Shown one piece after another: positions 25,391 to 35,547 of a stretch of DNA of 64,000 nucleotides. This stretch comes from Pseudomonadota bacterium. GTDB lineage: Bacteria > Pseudomonadota > Alphaproteobacteria > Rhizobiales > MH13. The stretch's first letter is position 1; every line of letters begins with the position of its first letter. The translations under genes were made by a program, and so were the position numbers. The stretch covers positions 1 through 64,000 of the forward strand of contig JBCCPK010000010.1 of NCBI GenBank assembly GCA_039024915.1, given 5' to 3'. The notes beneath the pieces are model-generated. The model saw only the letters and a program-made list of their open reading frames with translations, ran no database searches and was not told the DNA's origin.

Positions 25391-28387
25391 ATGGGACGGC
25401 AGGATGCGAACGCAGCGTTTGCTGCAACGTCATTCCTTTACGGCGGTAACGCCGCATACCTTGATCAGCTATACGCCGATTATCAGAAAGACCCCTCGCA
25501 ATTCGGCTCGGAATGGGCCGAATTCTTTGCGCTTATGGGGGACAACGCATCGGATGTTGCGGAGAACGCGCGCGGCGCGTCCTGGAAGCGGCCCGATTGG
25601 CCGATTGCCGGCAATGGCGAGCTGGTGTCGGCACTCGACGCCAATTGGGGGCCTGACGAAAAGGTTGCTGCCAAGAAGGTTGAGGAAACGCTCAAAGCCG
25701 GAGCACAGGCAGCCGGCGGGCAGGTTTCCGAACAACAGGTCCAGCAAGCAACGCGCGACTCCGTTCGGGCAATCATGATGATTCGCGCCTATCGCATGCG
25801 CGGCCATCTGCACGCGGATCTTGATCCGCTTGGCCTGTCACAACAGGAAGACGCGCCTGAACTCGACCCCAAAAGCTATGGGTGGACCGAGGCGGACTAT
25901 GATCGACCGATCTTTCTCGACAATGTGCTCGGCCTTCAGTTTGCGACTATCCCGCAGATGGTCGACATCCTCAAACGGACATACTGCTCGACCTTGGGCG
26001 TCGAGTTCATGCACATCTCGGACGCCGAAGAGAAGGCATGGATCCAGCAGCGTATTGAGGGCCCGGACAAGGGCATCGCTTTCACCGAGAATGGCAAGAA
26101 GGCCATTTTGAACACGCTGATCGAAGCAGAGGGCTTCGAGAAGTTTCTCGATGTGAAATACACCGGTACCAAACGCTTCGGCCTTGATGGCGGAGAGTCG
26201 CTGGTGCCCGCACTGGAACAGATTATCAAGGTTGGCGGTCAGCAAGGCGTCGAGGATATCGTCCTTGGCATGGCGCACCGTGGTCGCCTGAACGTGCTGT
26301 CCCAGGTTCTGGCGAAACCCCACCGGGCGATCTTCCACGAGTTCAAGGGCGGCTCTTATGCGCCCGATGATGTGGAAGGGTCGGGCGATGTAAAGTACCA
26401 TTTGGGCGCATCGTCAGACCGAGAGTTCGACGGCCATACAGTCCATATGTCGCTGACGGCCAATCCATCCCACCTTGAGATCGTCAACCCTGTTGTGCTT
26501 GGCAAAGCGCGCGCCAAGCAGGACCAGATCGGCACCTGGGACGAAGAGCGGGAGGTGGTGCCGCTCGAGCAACGGTCGAAAGTGCTGCCGCTGCTTCTGC
26601 ACGGCGATGCAGCGTTTGCCGGCCAGGGTGTGGTGGCGGAATGCTTCGGCTTGTCTGGCCTTCGGGGCCATCGGACCGCCGGCTCCATCCACTTCATCAT
26701 CAACAATCAGATCGGCTTCACCACCAATCCGCGCTTTTCACGCTCCTCGCCCTATCCATCGGACGTGGCGAAGATGGTTGAAACCCCGATCTTCCATTGC
26801 AACGGGGATGACCCAGAATCGGTGGTTTACGCCGCCCGGATCGCGACCGAGTTCCGGCAGAAATTCCATAAGCCTGTTGTCATCGACATGATCTGCTATC
26901 GGCGCTTTGGCCACAATGAGGGCGATGAGCCGGCGTTCACCCAGCCAATCATGTACAAGAAGATCAAGACGCACCCAACGTCGTTGACGATCTATGCGGA
27001 GAAGCTGGTCAAGGAAGGCGTCCTGACGGTCGAGCAAATCGATGCACGCAAGGCAGAGTTCCGTAAGCACCTCGACGCCGAGTTCGAGACCGGACAAGCC
27101 TATGCGCCGAACAAAGCCGACTGGCTCGATGGCAAATGGTCCGGGCTCACTCAGGCCAGGGTCGACGACGATCCGCGCAGAGGATCCACCGGCGTCGAGA
27201 TGGAAATGCTCAAGGAGATTGGCGCCAAGCTGACCGATACTCCCGAGGATTTCGAAGCCCATCGAACGATCAAGCGCTTCCTCGCCAACCGCAAGAAAAT
27301 GTTCGACACGGGAGAAGGTATCGACTGGGCGACTGCCGAGGCGCTGGCCTTCGGGACGCTCGTGGTTGAAGGCCACCCGGTTCGGCTTTCGGGTCAGGAT
27401 TGCGAACGCGGCACCTTCTCGCAGCGCCACTCGGTCCTGTACGATCAACGAGACGAACGCCGGTTCATCCCGCTCAACAATTTGCGGAAAGGTCAGGCGC
27501 GCTACGAGGTCATCAACTCGATGCTCTCCGAGGAGGCTGTGCTCGGTTACGAATATGGCTACTCATTGGCTGAGCCGAACGCGTTGACCCTGTGGGAGGC
27601 GCAGTTTGGTGACTTCGCGAACGGCGCCCAAGTCCTGTTTGACCAGTTCATCTCATCGGGCGAGCGCAAGTGGTTGCGCATGTCTGGCCTCGTCTGCCTA
27701 CTGCCGCACGGCTATGAAGGACAAGGTCCTGAACACTCATCAGCCCGGCTTGAACGGTTCCTGCAGATGTGCGCCGAAGACAATATGCAGATTGCAAACT
27801 GCACGACGCCCGCAAACTATTTTCATATCCTGCGCCGGCAGTTGAACCGCGATTTCCGCAAACCGCTTGTCATGATGACCCCCAAGAGCCTGCTGCGGAA
27901 CAAGCGCGCAACCTCAAAGCTCGAAGAGTTCGGTCCCGACAGTACGTTCCACCGCGTGCTGTGGGACGATGCGCAATTGCTACCCGATGAGCCGATCAAG
28001 CTTGCCGACGACGAGAAAATCCGTCGCGTTGTGTTGTGTTCGGGAAAAGTCTATTTCGACCTTTACGAGGAGCGGGAAAAACGCGGCATCACCGACATTC
28101 AGTTGCTGCGTGTTGAACAGCTCTATCCGGTTCCCTTCAAGGCGCTCATCAAAGAACTGTCTCGCTTCAAGCAGGCTGAAGTGGTCTGGTGTCAGGAAGA
28201 ACCTAGAAACATGGGGTCGTGGTCGTTCATCGAGCCCAACCTGGAGTTCGTTCTTGGAAAGGTTGACGGCAAGCACAAGCGTGCGCGTTACGCTGGACGA
28301 CCCGCAGCAGCGGCAACGGCAACCGGACTTATGTCCAAGCACATGGCACAGTTAAACGCATTCCTTGAAGACGCGCTTGGCGACTGA
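25391..28387 (+). CDS. sucA: 2-Oxoglutarate dehydrogenase E1 component
   Basis: This thiamine-diphosphate-dependent E1 of the 2-oxoglutarate dehydrogenase complex has 998 residues. The N-terminal segment FLYGGNAAYLDQLYADYQKD is typical of OGDH E1 and binds the E2 core. Active-site blocks include GMAHRGRLNVLSQVL, NNQIGFTTNP and CYRRFGHNEGDEPAFTQP (metal/ThDP binding), with LLPHGYEGQGPEHSS and PKSLLRNKRA in the C-terminal half. The preceding 98-nt gap holds the palindrome ACACCGGTGT and a small GCTTG/CAAGC hairpin. Confidence 0.97.
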   Translation: MGRQDANAAFAATSFLYGGNAAYLDQLYADYQKDPSQFGSEWAEFFALMGDNASDVAENARGASWKRPDWPIAGNGELVSALDANWGPDEKVAAKKVEETLKAGAQAAGGQVSEQQVQQATRDSVRAIMMIRAYRMRGHLHADLDPLGLSQQEDAPELDPKSYGWTEADYDRPIFLDNVLGLQFATIPQMVDILKRTYCSTLGVEFMHISDAEEKAWIQQRIEGPDKGIAFTENGKKAILNTLIEAEGFEKFLDVKYTGTKRFGLDGGESLVPALEQIIKVGGQQGVEDIVLGMAHRGRLNVLSQVLAKPHRAIFHEFKGGSYAPDDVEGSGDVKYHLGASSDREFDGHTVHMSLTANPSHLEIVNPVVLGKARAKQDQIGTWDEEREVVPLEQRSKVLPLLLHGDAAFAGQGVVAECFGLSGLRGHRTAGSIHFIINNQIGFTTNPRFSRSSPYPSDVAKMVETPIFHCNGDDPESVVYAARIATEFRQKFHKPVVIDMICYRRFGHNEGDEPAFTQPIMYKKIKTHPTSLTIYAEKLVKEGVLTVEQIDARKAEFRKHLDAEFETGQAYAPNKADWLDGKWSGLTQARVDDDPRRGSTGVEMEMLKEIGAKLTDTPEDFEAHRTIKRFLANRKKMFDTGEGIDWATAEALAFGTLVVEGHPVRLSGQDCERGTFSQRHSVLYDQRDERRFIPLNNLRKGQARYEVINSMLSEEAVLGYEYGYSLAEPNALTLWEAQFGDFANGAQVLFDQFISSGERKWLRMSGLVCLLPHGYEGQGPEHSSARLERFLQMCAEDNMQIANCTTPANYFHILRRQLNRDFRKPLVMMTPKSLLRNKRATSKLEEFGPDSTFHRVLWDDAQLLPDEPIKLADDEKIRRVVLCSGKVYFDLYEEREKRGITDIQLLRVEQLYPVPFKALIKELSRFKQAEVVWCQEEPRNMGSWSFIEPNLEFVLGKVDGKHKRARYAGRPAAAATATGLMSKHMAQLNAFLEDALGD

Positions 28388-28463
28388 CGGAACGATTAAT
28401 CGGGACCGGCGGGGGCCGGATGATTGATAGGCTGGGCACGTCCTGGCGCTAGGGAGAATGGAC

Positions 28464-30002
28464 ATGGCGAATGAAATTCGCGTTCCCACACTTGGGGAAT
28501 CGGTAACCGAAGCAACGGTTGCCAGCTGGTACAAGAAGCCTGGAGATGCGGTGAACGCCGACGAACCCCTTGTGGAGTTGGAAACCGATAAGGTCACCGT
28601 CGAAGTCCCTGCACCGGCATCGGGAACGATTGCGGAGATCGTCGTCAATGAAGGCGAAACCGTCGAGGTTGGGGCGCTTCTTGGCATGATGGGCGAAGGT
28701 GCCGCTGAAAGCGGTCCCGGCAACGGAGCTACGGCCGCGGCGCCAGCGGAAAGTGCAAGCCCGCCGGCAGCCACGCCCGCCTCAAGCAGCGCACTGGTCG
28801 ACGTGATCACCCCCAGCGCGGGCGAATCCGTAACTGAGGCTGAGGTTGGTGAGATCTCCGTCAAGGTTGGCGATGCCGTGAAGGCGGACGATGTGCTGCT
28901 GGAGTTGGAAACCGACAAGGCCGCCCAGGAGATTCCTGCTCCCGTGTCCGGCACGATCGCAGAGATCGTGGTCAAGTCGGGCGATGTCGTCGAGCCGGGC
29001 AATCTGTTGTTGAAGATTGCCGAAGGAGGTGCGCCGGCCCAGGCCGAAAGCGCACCGGCACCAGCAGCGCCAGCACCGACTTCCGCACCGACACCGGCGG
29101 CCTCGTCAACGCAAATGCCCCCATCCCCCTCGGCAAGCCGTATGATGGCGGAAACCGGCGTCAGTGTTGCGGCGGGAAGCGGCAAGCGTGGCCAGGTGCT
29201 CAAGGGCGACGTGATCGCCGCCATCGAAAGTGGTGCCACCGCAGCTCCGCAAGCGTCTGCGCCAGCGGCGGTTGCGCGGCCAGCATCCGCACCGGAAGAC
29301 GAAGAGCGCGAAGATCGCGTCCGCATGACCCGTCTGCGCCAGACGATCGCCAAGCGCCTTAAGGACGCACAGAATAGCGCCGCAATGCTCACCACCTACA
29401 ATGAGGTGGACATGGGCCCAGTGATGGACCTGCGAAAGCAGTACAAGGAGTTGTTCGAGAAGAAGCACGGCGTGAAGCTCGGCTTCATGGGCTTTTTCGC
29501 CAAGGCGGTCTGCCACGCTCTCAAAGAAATTCCGGCGGTCAATGCGGAGATCGACGGCACCGACATCATCTACAAGAATTTCTGTCACATCGGCGTCGCC
29601 GTCGGCACCGACAAGGGTCTTGTGGTGCCCGTGGTTCGCGATGCCGACCAGATGTCGATCGCCGAGATCGAAAAGAAAATTGGCGAGTTCGGCAAGAAGG
29701 CGCGCGACGGCAAGCTCGGCATGGCCGAGATGCAGGGCGGTACCTTCACCATTTCGAACGGCGGCGTTTACGGTTCGCTGATGTCCTCGCCAATCCTCAA
29801 CGCGCCGCAGTCGGGCATTCTGGGTATGCACAAGATACAGGAACGCCCGATGGCTATCGGCGGTCAGGTTGTCATCCGGCCGATGATGTACCTTGCTCTG
29901 TCCTACGACCACCGGATTGTGGACGGTAAGGAAGCCGTGACCTTCCTGGTGCGTGTGAAGGAAAGCCTCGAAGACGTGCAGCGGTTGGTTCTGGATCTAT
30001 AA
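28464..30002 (+). CDS. sucB: Dihydrolipoyl succinyltransferase (E2) with two lipoyl domains
   Basis: This E2 core of the 2-oxoglutarate dehydrogenase complex transfers succinyl to CoA. The 512-residue protein has two lipoyl domains. The first is at residues 2-77, with the lipoylated Lys43 in ELETDK. The second, diverged, is at about 110-186, with Lys152 in ELETDK. Ala/Pro-rich linkers separate them. A peripheral-subunit-binding domain lies near 218-250 ([17 protein letters not shown]). The catalytic domain ends with [14 protein letters not shown]. The common SucB has one lipoyl domain. I prefer the ATG at 28464, 7 nt after AGGGAG, over the ATG at 28458. Confidence 0.95.
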   Translation: MANEIRVPTLGESVTEATVASWYKKPGDAVNADEPLVELETDKVTVEVPAPASGTIAEIVVNEGETVEVGALLGMMGEGAAESGPGNGATAAAPAESASPPAATPASSSALVDVITPSAGESVTEAEVGEISVKVGDAVKADDVLLELETDKAAQEIPAPVSGTIAEIVVKSGDVVEPGNLLLKIAEGGAPAQAESAPAPAAPAPTSAPTPAASSTQMPPSPSASRMMAETGVSVAAGSGKRGQVLKGDVIAAIESGATAAPQASAPAAVARPASAPEDEEREDRVRMTRLRQTIAKRLKDAQNSAAMLTTYNEVDMGPVMDLRKQYKELFEKKHGVKLGFMGFFAKAVCHALKEIPAVNAEIDGTDIIYKNFCHIGVAVGTDKGLVVPVVRDADQMSIAEIEKKIGEFGKKARDGKLGMAEMQGGTFTISNGGVYGSLMSSPILNAPQSGILGMHKIQERPMAIGGQVVIRPMMYLALSYDHRIVDGKEAVTFLVRVKESLEDVQRLVLDL

Positions 30003-30003
30003 G

Positions 30004-30426
30004 ATGTCTGCGCCCCGCTCTCTTTGTGTTCTCGCTCTAGCCGCCTGCCTTTTTGCGGGCCTTCCGGGCGCCGCATTGGCCAAAAAAGGTGGTGCGGCTG
30101 AGCCAGGCACACATGCCTATTCCGAGCTGATAGACGATCTGTTCTCGGCTTTGCCCCAAACGTTCGACGTCAGCGGCACCAACCCTGATGGAACCACCTA
30201 CAACGGCTCCGCTTACCTGTATTGGGACCCCCAGGATGGTGAGTTGCACATAGAATGGCAGGTCGGGAAAGACGCTTTCATGGGCAGCGGCCCTATGATT
30301 GGCGGGGAGTTCATCATCGATTGGGGGCAGCAGCACCCGGCCATCTACCGGCTCGGTAACGATGGGAACCTGTACGGCACCTGGGCCAACGGACGCGGAA
30401 GCGAAACGCTGACATTCGCGCCCTAG
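30004..30426 (+). CDS. Small secreted protein of unknown function
   Basis: This 140-residue protein has a signal peptide (residues 1-26, ending AALAK). The mature part carries a repeated beta-strand pattern: GTNPDGTTYNGSAYLYW, IEWQVGKDAFMGSG, FIIDWGQQHPAIYRL and LYGTWANGRGSETLTF. The run of W/G-rich strands resembles the LIC10280-type small domain found in secreted proteins; this is a resemblance, not a firm call. It starts one base after the sucB stop, so it is part of the same transcript. Its function is unknown. Confidence 0.7.
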   Translation: MSAPRSLCVLALAACLFAGLPGAALAKKGGAAEPGTHAYSELIDDLFSALPQTFDVSGTNPDGTTYNGSAYLYWDPQDGELHIEWQVGKDAFMGSGPMIGGEFIIDWGQQHPAIYRLGNDGNLYGTWANGRGSETLTFAP

Positions 30427-30442
30427 GGGGACGCCAACCCTG

Positions 30443-30838
30443 ATGACACCGGAACTTCTGGTTTTGCTACTGGCTGTCCTGTTGGCAGCGATCCAGCTGG
30501 TGCTCTACGCCGTCCCGGCCAACCTTGAGCTGGAGCCGGGGTACACCGCCGGTCCGCGCGATGGACCTCCCAAGCGGCAGCTTTCCGTGCGCACGCTTCG
30601 CCTCAAGCGCGCGTACGACAACCACATCGAGACGCTGCCCTGGTTTGCGATCGCCGTCCTCGTCGCCCACATAACGGGCGCGACGGATACAGTGACCACG
30701 GCAGCAGCTTGGATCTACCTCGCGGCGCGCCTTGTGTATGTGCCGCTGTACGTTATTGGCGTTTTCGGTCTGCGCTCCATCGTTTGGGCAATCGCCTTTT
30801 TCGCCATTTTAACCATTGTGGTGCGGACGCTGCTTTAG
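30443..30838 (+). CDS. MAPEG family membrane protein
   Basis: This 131-residue protein has four hydrophobic segments and the MAPEG (membrane-associated eicosanoid/glutathione metabolism) signature RLKRAYDNHIETLPWFA, followed by YLAARLVYVPLYVIG. Bacterial members are mostly uncharacterised; some are linked to glutathione-dependent detoxification. It lies 16 nt after the small secreted protein gene and 27 nt before lpdA. GGGGGA is a good ribosome binding site. Confidence 0.9.
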   Translation: MTPELLVLLLAVLLAAIQLVLYAVPANLELEPGYTAGPRDGPPKRQLSVRTLRLKRAYDNHIETLPWFAIAVLVAHITGATDTVTTAAAWIYLAARLVYVPLYVIGVFGLRSIVWAIAFFAILTIVVRTLL

Positions 30839-30865
30839 CGGTCCGCGGGAAGGAAACAACACCTC

Positions 30866-32281
30866 ATGGCTGACACCTACGACCTCATCGTTATTGGCAC
30901 CGGGCCTGGCGGCTATGTCTGTGCTATTCGCGCCGCCCAGTTGGGCATGAAGGTGGCCGTCGTCGAAAAACGGGCGACACACGGAGGTACGTGCCTGAAC
31001 ATCGGCTGCATCCCATCCAAAGCCCTGCTCCACGCGTCCGACGTCTTTGAGGAGGCCGGGCACACGTTCGAAACGCTGGGCATCAAGGTTGGCAAACCCA
31101 AACTCGATCTCGCCGCCATGATGACCCACAAACAGTCGGTGGTTGACGACAACGTCAACGGGATTTCCTACCTGTTCAAAAAGAACAAGATCACCGACTA
31201 CATCGGAACCGGCACCATCACCGCGCCGGGTAAAGTCAGTGTTACCGCCGAGGATGGCAAGGAAACGAAGCTCGACGCGAAGCATATCGTGATCGCCACG
31301 GGCTCGGACTCGTCAGGCATCCCTGGCGTGTCGGTCGATATTGATGAAAAGACGGTCGTCAGTTCGACCGGTGCGTTGGAGCTCGACAAGGTGCCCGGGC
31401 ATCTCGTGGTTGTCGGCGGCGGCGTCATCGGCCTTGAGCTTGGTTCGGTCTGGCGGCGGCTTGGGGCAAAGGTCACCGTAGTTGAGTTTCTCGACCATAT
31501 CCTGGGCAATATGGACCTCGACACCTCCAAGCAGTTCCTGCGCATGCTCAAGAAGCAGGGTATCGAGTTCATGCTCTCGTCAAAGGTCACGGCCATCGAG
31601 AAGAAGGGCCGCAAGCAACATGTGACCGTCGAACAGGCCGGCGGTGAGGCGACGGCCGAAACGATCGAGGCGGACGTGGTTCTCGTCTCCACAGGCCGCG
31701 TGCCCTACACAAAGGGCCTCGGATTGGAAGAGGTTGGCGTGGCCATGGATGAACGCGGTCGCGTGAAAACCGATGGTCACTTCAAGACAAGTGTTGCCGG
31801 TGTCTATGCCATCGGCGATGTGATCGACGGTCCGATGCTGGCGCACAAAGCCGAGGATGAGGGCGTCGCACTTGCTGAGATGCTCGCAGGCAAAGCCGGT
31901 CATGTGAACTACGGTGTGATCCCGTCGGTGGTGTACACCGAACCGGAAGTGGCATCGGTGGGCAAGACGGAGGAAGAGCTGAAGGCCGCTGGTGTTGAAT
32001 ACAAAGCGGGCAAGTTCCCCTTTTCGGCGAACGGACGCGCGCGTGCAATGAACGCCACAGATGGCTTTGCCAAGGTGTTGGCTGATTCAAAAACCGATCA
32101 GGTTCTGGGCGTACACATCGTCGGTAAGGGCGCGGGCGACCTGATCCATGAGGCGGCGGTCCTCATGGAGTTTGGCGGATCATCGGAAGACATGGCTCGG
32201 ACGTGCCACGCGCACCCAACGATGAGTGAAGCCGTTAAAGAGGCTGCTCTTGCCGTCGAAAAGCGGCAAATTCACATGTGA
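30866..32281 (+). CDS. lpdA: Dihydrolipoyl dehydrogenase (E3)
   Basis: This flavoprotein of 471 residues reoxidises the dihydrolipoyl groups of E2 and reduces NAD+. FAD binding: [20 protein letters not shown]. The redox-active disulfide is in [17 protein letters not shown] (about residues 39-55). The NAD site is [20 protein letters not shown], the second FAD block is [16 protein letters not shown], and the C-terminal dimer-interface HAHPTMSEA holds the catalytic His and Glu. It closes the sucCDAB block, serving the complex encoded just upstream. Confidence 0.96.
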   Translation: MADTYDLIVIGTGPGGYVCAIRAAQLGMKVAVVEKRATHGGTCLNIGCIPSKALLHASDVFEEAGHTFETLGIKVGKPKLDLAAMMTHKQSVVDDNVNGISYLFKKNKITDYIGTGTITAPGKVSVTAEDGKETKLDAKHIVIATGSDSSGIPGVSVDIDEKTVVSSTGALELDKVPGHLVVVGGGVIGLELGSVWRRLGAKVTVVEFLDHILGNMDLDTSKQFLRMLKKQGIEFMLSSKVTAIEKKGRKQHVTVEQAGGEATAETIEADVVLVSTGRVPYTKGLGLEEVGVAMDERGRVKTDGHFKTSVAGVYAIGDVIDGPMLAHKAEDEGVALAEMLAGKAGHVNYGVIPSVVYTEPEVASVGKTEEELKAAGVEYKAGKFPFSANGRARAMNATDGFAKVLADSKTDQVLGVHIVGKGAGDLIHEAAVLMEFGGSSEDMARTCHAHPTMSEAVKEAALAVEKRQIHM

Positions 32282-32302
32282 CCGCTTGATAGGCTGAGCC
32301 GT

Positions 32303-32662
32303 TTATTTGCCTCGAAGCTTCTCAAGCTCGTCGGGAGGCTCGAACATGACCTTGACGCGCTCCGTGAGCCCATCGACGACCCCCAATTGTCGGTCAAGTT
32401 CGGCAATGCGCTGCGCAGCATAAAGGGCATTCGCTTCTGCCTGCGACAGCGCCTCTTCGTTTTCGGGCTCGCGAATGACGTCCGCCACGGTGTCAACGAG
32501 ATGCGCGGCTTCTCCGATTACATCGGCATACCGCCGCTCCAGGCCTCGACGTTCTTTCGCGATGCCCGCCCGGACATCGCCAATATGGCGAACCAACGCG
32601 TCAAGACGGGCCTTATCGGACCTGGCGTCGCGTTGCGGGTTGCGGGCTCGAAAACTGCGCAT
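32303..32662 (-). CDS. Hypothetical coiled-coil protein
   Basis: This 119-residue soluble protein is very rich in Arg, Ala, Glu and Leu. It is helical throughout and likely coiled coil (for example IAKERRGLERRYADVI and AAQRIAELDRQLGVVDGL). No family was recognised. It is convergent with lpdA, 21 nt apart, and divergent from the M23 peptidase gene. It ends FEPPDELEKLRGK. Its amino-acid pattern looks like that of a real protein, so I keep it at moderate confidence. Confidence 0.6.
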   Translation of the reverse strand: MRSFRARNPQRDARSDKARLDALVRHIGDVRAGIAKERRGLERRYADVIGEAAHLVDTVADVIREPENEEALSQAEANALYAAQRIAELDRQLGVVDGLTERVKVMFEPPDELEKLRGK

Positions 32663-32820
32663 CTTCGTTGATTGCCACGCGCGTTATGATTCGGGCAATC
32701 GCGGTCTACCGTGGGATGGCCGAACCACGGGCCAGCATTCACAATACCAACACATTTTGCATGCATCGCCCAAACTTAAACGCTTGAAAAGCCTTGTGCT
32801 CTCGCACCTCAGCGCGATAG

Positions 32821-34854
32821 ATGAATGTGATGGCACCCCTCCGACGAAGCAAGAAACGCATAGATATCGGGACCGACCCCGCGATGTCTGTCGAGGCGCG
32901 CAGCAGTGCGCGCGTTGAGTATCGTGGTGTCAGCCTAAAATGGCTGGTCGGGACAGTCATCACTGGTATCGCCTCAACAGGCCTGATGATCGGCGCTCTG
33001 TACGCCGCGGTCGATGGCCGCCAACAATTCGCTGTGCCTCCCAGCGTTGCGGAAACCGAGTGGCTGGCCAACCTGCGCGATGACGAGGGGCGCATCACAA
33101 AAGGCGACAGGCTGACGCGGACGTTCGAGCCTGTGTCGAACCAACGCGTTCTGGAGGTTTCGACCATCCACCGCGAAGGCGACATGGATGTTGTGCGCCT
33201 GCAGCCATTTTCCCGGGTCATTGCGACACTTGCCCTTGAGACAACGGAACTCAGCGCGGACCGCCCACCGTTCAACCCTCTGACACTGTTCGCCGGTAAT
33301 TCTGACGCCATCAGCGCCGAAAACACCGCGCTCATTTACGATGCGGATGTCGAGGGTGAAATCGCCGTTCGCCAGATACCGTTCCCCTTGGCGACCGCCA
33401 TTCTGGATCAGGACGCGATCATGAGTCCGGAACAAGTGGCTTATGAAGTCGCTGATACCGCACGCTTCACTGTAGGTGGGCCGTCAGCTGAAGACATCGC
33501 AGCCGCGCTTGCACCGGCCGCCAACCTGGACCTGATCGACAGCGCCTTGGGCTTTGCTGATCCGACAGCGACGCTGCAAGATGAGCCACAGGGAACGGCC
33601 AGCGCTGCACTTGATGCTTTGGAGAGCTTTGCATCTGTTCGGGTGATCCCTGAAAATTTCTCGGTTATTGGAAAGGTCGAGCCCGGGGGTCTGGACGAAA
33701 TAGAACAGCTCGACGAGATCATTGTTGCGCTCCGCGACGGTGATGTTCTCGGTGACGTTCTTATTGCCAATGGCGTGCGCGAAGGCGCAGTCGATCCGGT
33801 GGAGGAAGCCTTCCGCGCGTTCCTCGACACAACGGAAATGCGCGAAGGGTTCCGCCTGCGTATTGCCATGGCACCGACCAGTGAAGGCGGCGACGCTTTC
33901 GATCCTAAGCGTGTAAGCCTGTACGGGCCGGATCTGCATCTGCTGACAATCGCGCTGACCGAAGATGGTAGCTACCAGGTCGACGAAGAGCCTGTGGCCC
34001 TTGACCTGTCCAGTTTCGCCGATGCGACAACCGTTGTTCAGGGCACGGGCTCTGCACGCCTGTATTCATCGATCTACGAAACGGCGCTCGCCAACAACAT
34101 TCCCATGGATATCGCCGGCGAGTTGATCAAGATTTTCGCCTACGATCTCGATTACCAGCGCGCCGCGCGCGGTGGCGACACCCTGGAAGTGCTTTACGAG
34201 TTAGATGACGATAATGATGCCGCTGGCGATGTGGTGTTTGCATCGATAACCGTCGGCAGCACAACGCATAAGTTCTACCGCTTCACTGCGGAAGACGGCT
34301 CTATCTTGTACTTTGACCAGAATGGTGTGTCGGCCAACAAGTTCCTCCTGCGCAACCCGGTTCCCAACGGCCGTTTTCGTTCGGCCTATGGCATGCGACT
34401 ACACCCAATTTTGCGCATCAGGCGGATGCATAATGGCGTCGACTGGTCTGCCCCACGCGGCACGCCGATCATGGCGGCCGCAGACGGTACGGTGGTCGAA
34501 GCGAAATGGTCCTCCGGCTATGGCCGACTGATCCGCATCCAACATGCGAACGGCTACGAAACCGGCTACGCCCACCTCAACCGCTTCGCATCGGGCCTTA
34601 CGATAGGCTCGCGCGTCCAGCAGGGCGAAGTCATTGGGTTTGTTGGTTCAACCGGACTGTCGACCGGCCCCCACCTTCACTACGAGGTGAAGGTGAACGG
34701 AAACTATGTGGACCCGATGGCTATCCGGGTTGCACGGGAAGAGACACTCTACGGCGCTCGACTGCTGTCCTTTGAGCGGGAACGCGCACGGATCGATCAG
34801 CTCATGGAGCAGGATCGAGGCGCCAGCATTCGTATAGCGTCGGCTGAAAACTGA
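32821..34854 (+). CDS. M23 family metallopeptidase, membrane-anchored
   Basis: This is a murein endopeptidase-type protein of 677 residues. A short cytoplasmic tail and one membrane helix (about residues 42-62) are followed by a long periplasmic region. The C-terminal LytM/M23 domain starts near residue 515 (GMRLHPILRIRRMHNGVDW). The zinc ligands are visible: H in MHNGVDWSAP, D in the same block, and HxH in GPHLHYEVKVNGNYVDP. All are intact, so it is likely active in cell-wall remodelling rather than a degenerate EnvC-like activator. No division genes lie nearby. Confidence 0.9.
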   Translation: MNVMAPLRRSKKRIDIGTDPAMSVEARSSARVEYRGVSLKWLVGTVITGIASTGLMIGALYAAVDGRQQFAVPPSVAETEWLANLRDDEGRITKGDRLTRTFEPVSNQRVLEVSTIHREGDMDVVRLQPFSRVIATLALETTELSADRPPFNPLTLFAGNSDAISAENTALIYDADVEGEIAVRQIPFPLATAILDQDAIMSPEQVAYEVADTARFTVGGPSAEDIAAALAPAANLDLIDSALGFADPTATLQDEPQGTASAALDALESFASVRVIPENFSVIGKVEPGGLDEIEQLDEIIVALRDGDVLGDVLIANGVREGAVDPVEEAFRAFLDTTEMREGFRLRIAMAPTSEGGDAFDPKRVSLYGPDLHLLTIALTEDGSYQVDEEPVALDLSSFADATTVVQGTGSARLYSSIYETALANNIPMDIAGELIKIFAYDLDYQRAARGGDTLEVLYELDDDNDAAGDVVFASITVGSTTHKFYRFTAEDGSILYFDQNGVSANKFLLRNPVPNGRFRSAYGMRLHPILRIRRMHNGVDWSAPRGTPIMAAADGTVVEAKWSSGYGRLIRIQHANGYETGYAHLNRFASGLTIGSRVQQGEVIGFVGSTGLSTGPHLHYEVKVNGNYVDPMAIRVAREETLYGARLLSFERERARIDQLMEQDRGASIRIASAEN

Positions 34855-34862
34855 GCCAAACC

Positions 34863-35486
34863 TCATCGGGGAATGTACCAGTCTCGGCGATGGTTAAACG
34901 CGATCAGGCCGTTCAACACCACTGCGCCGAGCACCGAGTACATCACCACCGATAGCGGGAAAAGCACGGCGGCCACGGCAAACAGGGCCGCATCAAAACC
35001 GAGTTGGATGTAGCCCGCCCGGATACCGAACGTATCCTGAACCCAGATCGCTACGACGCCCAAACCGCCCAGCGAGCCTTTGTGCCGGAAGATTGCCAGA
35101 AGGCCAATTCCCGTTACGACGCCAAACATGATCGCGCCCAAGGCAGGGTCAAGCCGCTCGATTGCAAACCCTAGCGGCATGTATTCAGTACCCACCGACA
35201 GCGCGACCACGCACGCCATGGATTTTAACGTGAACTCCCACCCCATCGCGCGGATCGCAAAAACGTAGAACGGCAGATTGACAACGAAGAACACAAGCCC
35301 GAATGACCAGCCCGTCAGATAGGATATGACAACCGCAAGGCCGGCAGTTTGTCCGGTTATCAGCCCCAAATGGGTGAGCAGGAACACGCCCATCGTGCAC
35401 ATCACGGCGCCGGTCGCGAGCCCCTGAACATCCTCCAGAGGTGTATGGGTGATCGTCGATCGAGGAACTGGGACGGGGCTTGGCAT
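34863..35486 (-). CDS. YitT family membrane protein
   Basis: This 207-residue protein has five to six hydrophobic segments and the YitT features GLITGQTAGLAVVISYLTGW near the N terminus and KGSLGGLGVVAIWVQDTFG in the second half. The family is widespread in bacteria and uncharacterised in most; no substrate can be given. It is convergent with the M23 gene (8 nt between stops) and lies 61 nt after argG on the minus strand. Confidence 0.87.
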   Translation of the reverse strand: MPSPVPVPRSTITHTPLEDVQGLATGAVMCTMGVFLLTHLGLITGQTAGLAVVISYLTGWSFGLVFFVVNLPFYVFAIRAMGWEFTLKSMACVVALSVGTEYMPLGFAIERLDPALGAIMFGVVTGIGLLAIFRHKGSLGGLGVVAIWVQDTFGIRAGYIQLGFDAALFAVAAVLFPLSVVMYSVLGAVVLNGLIAFNHRRDWYIPR

Positions 35487-35547
35487 CTCTCACACCTAGC
35501 AAGAGATATGCCGAGCCGACATGGCGGGCATCGTTGCCAACGCTGAC

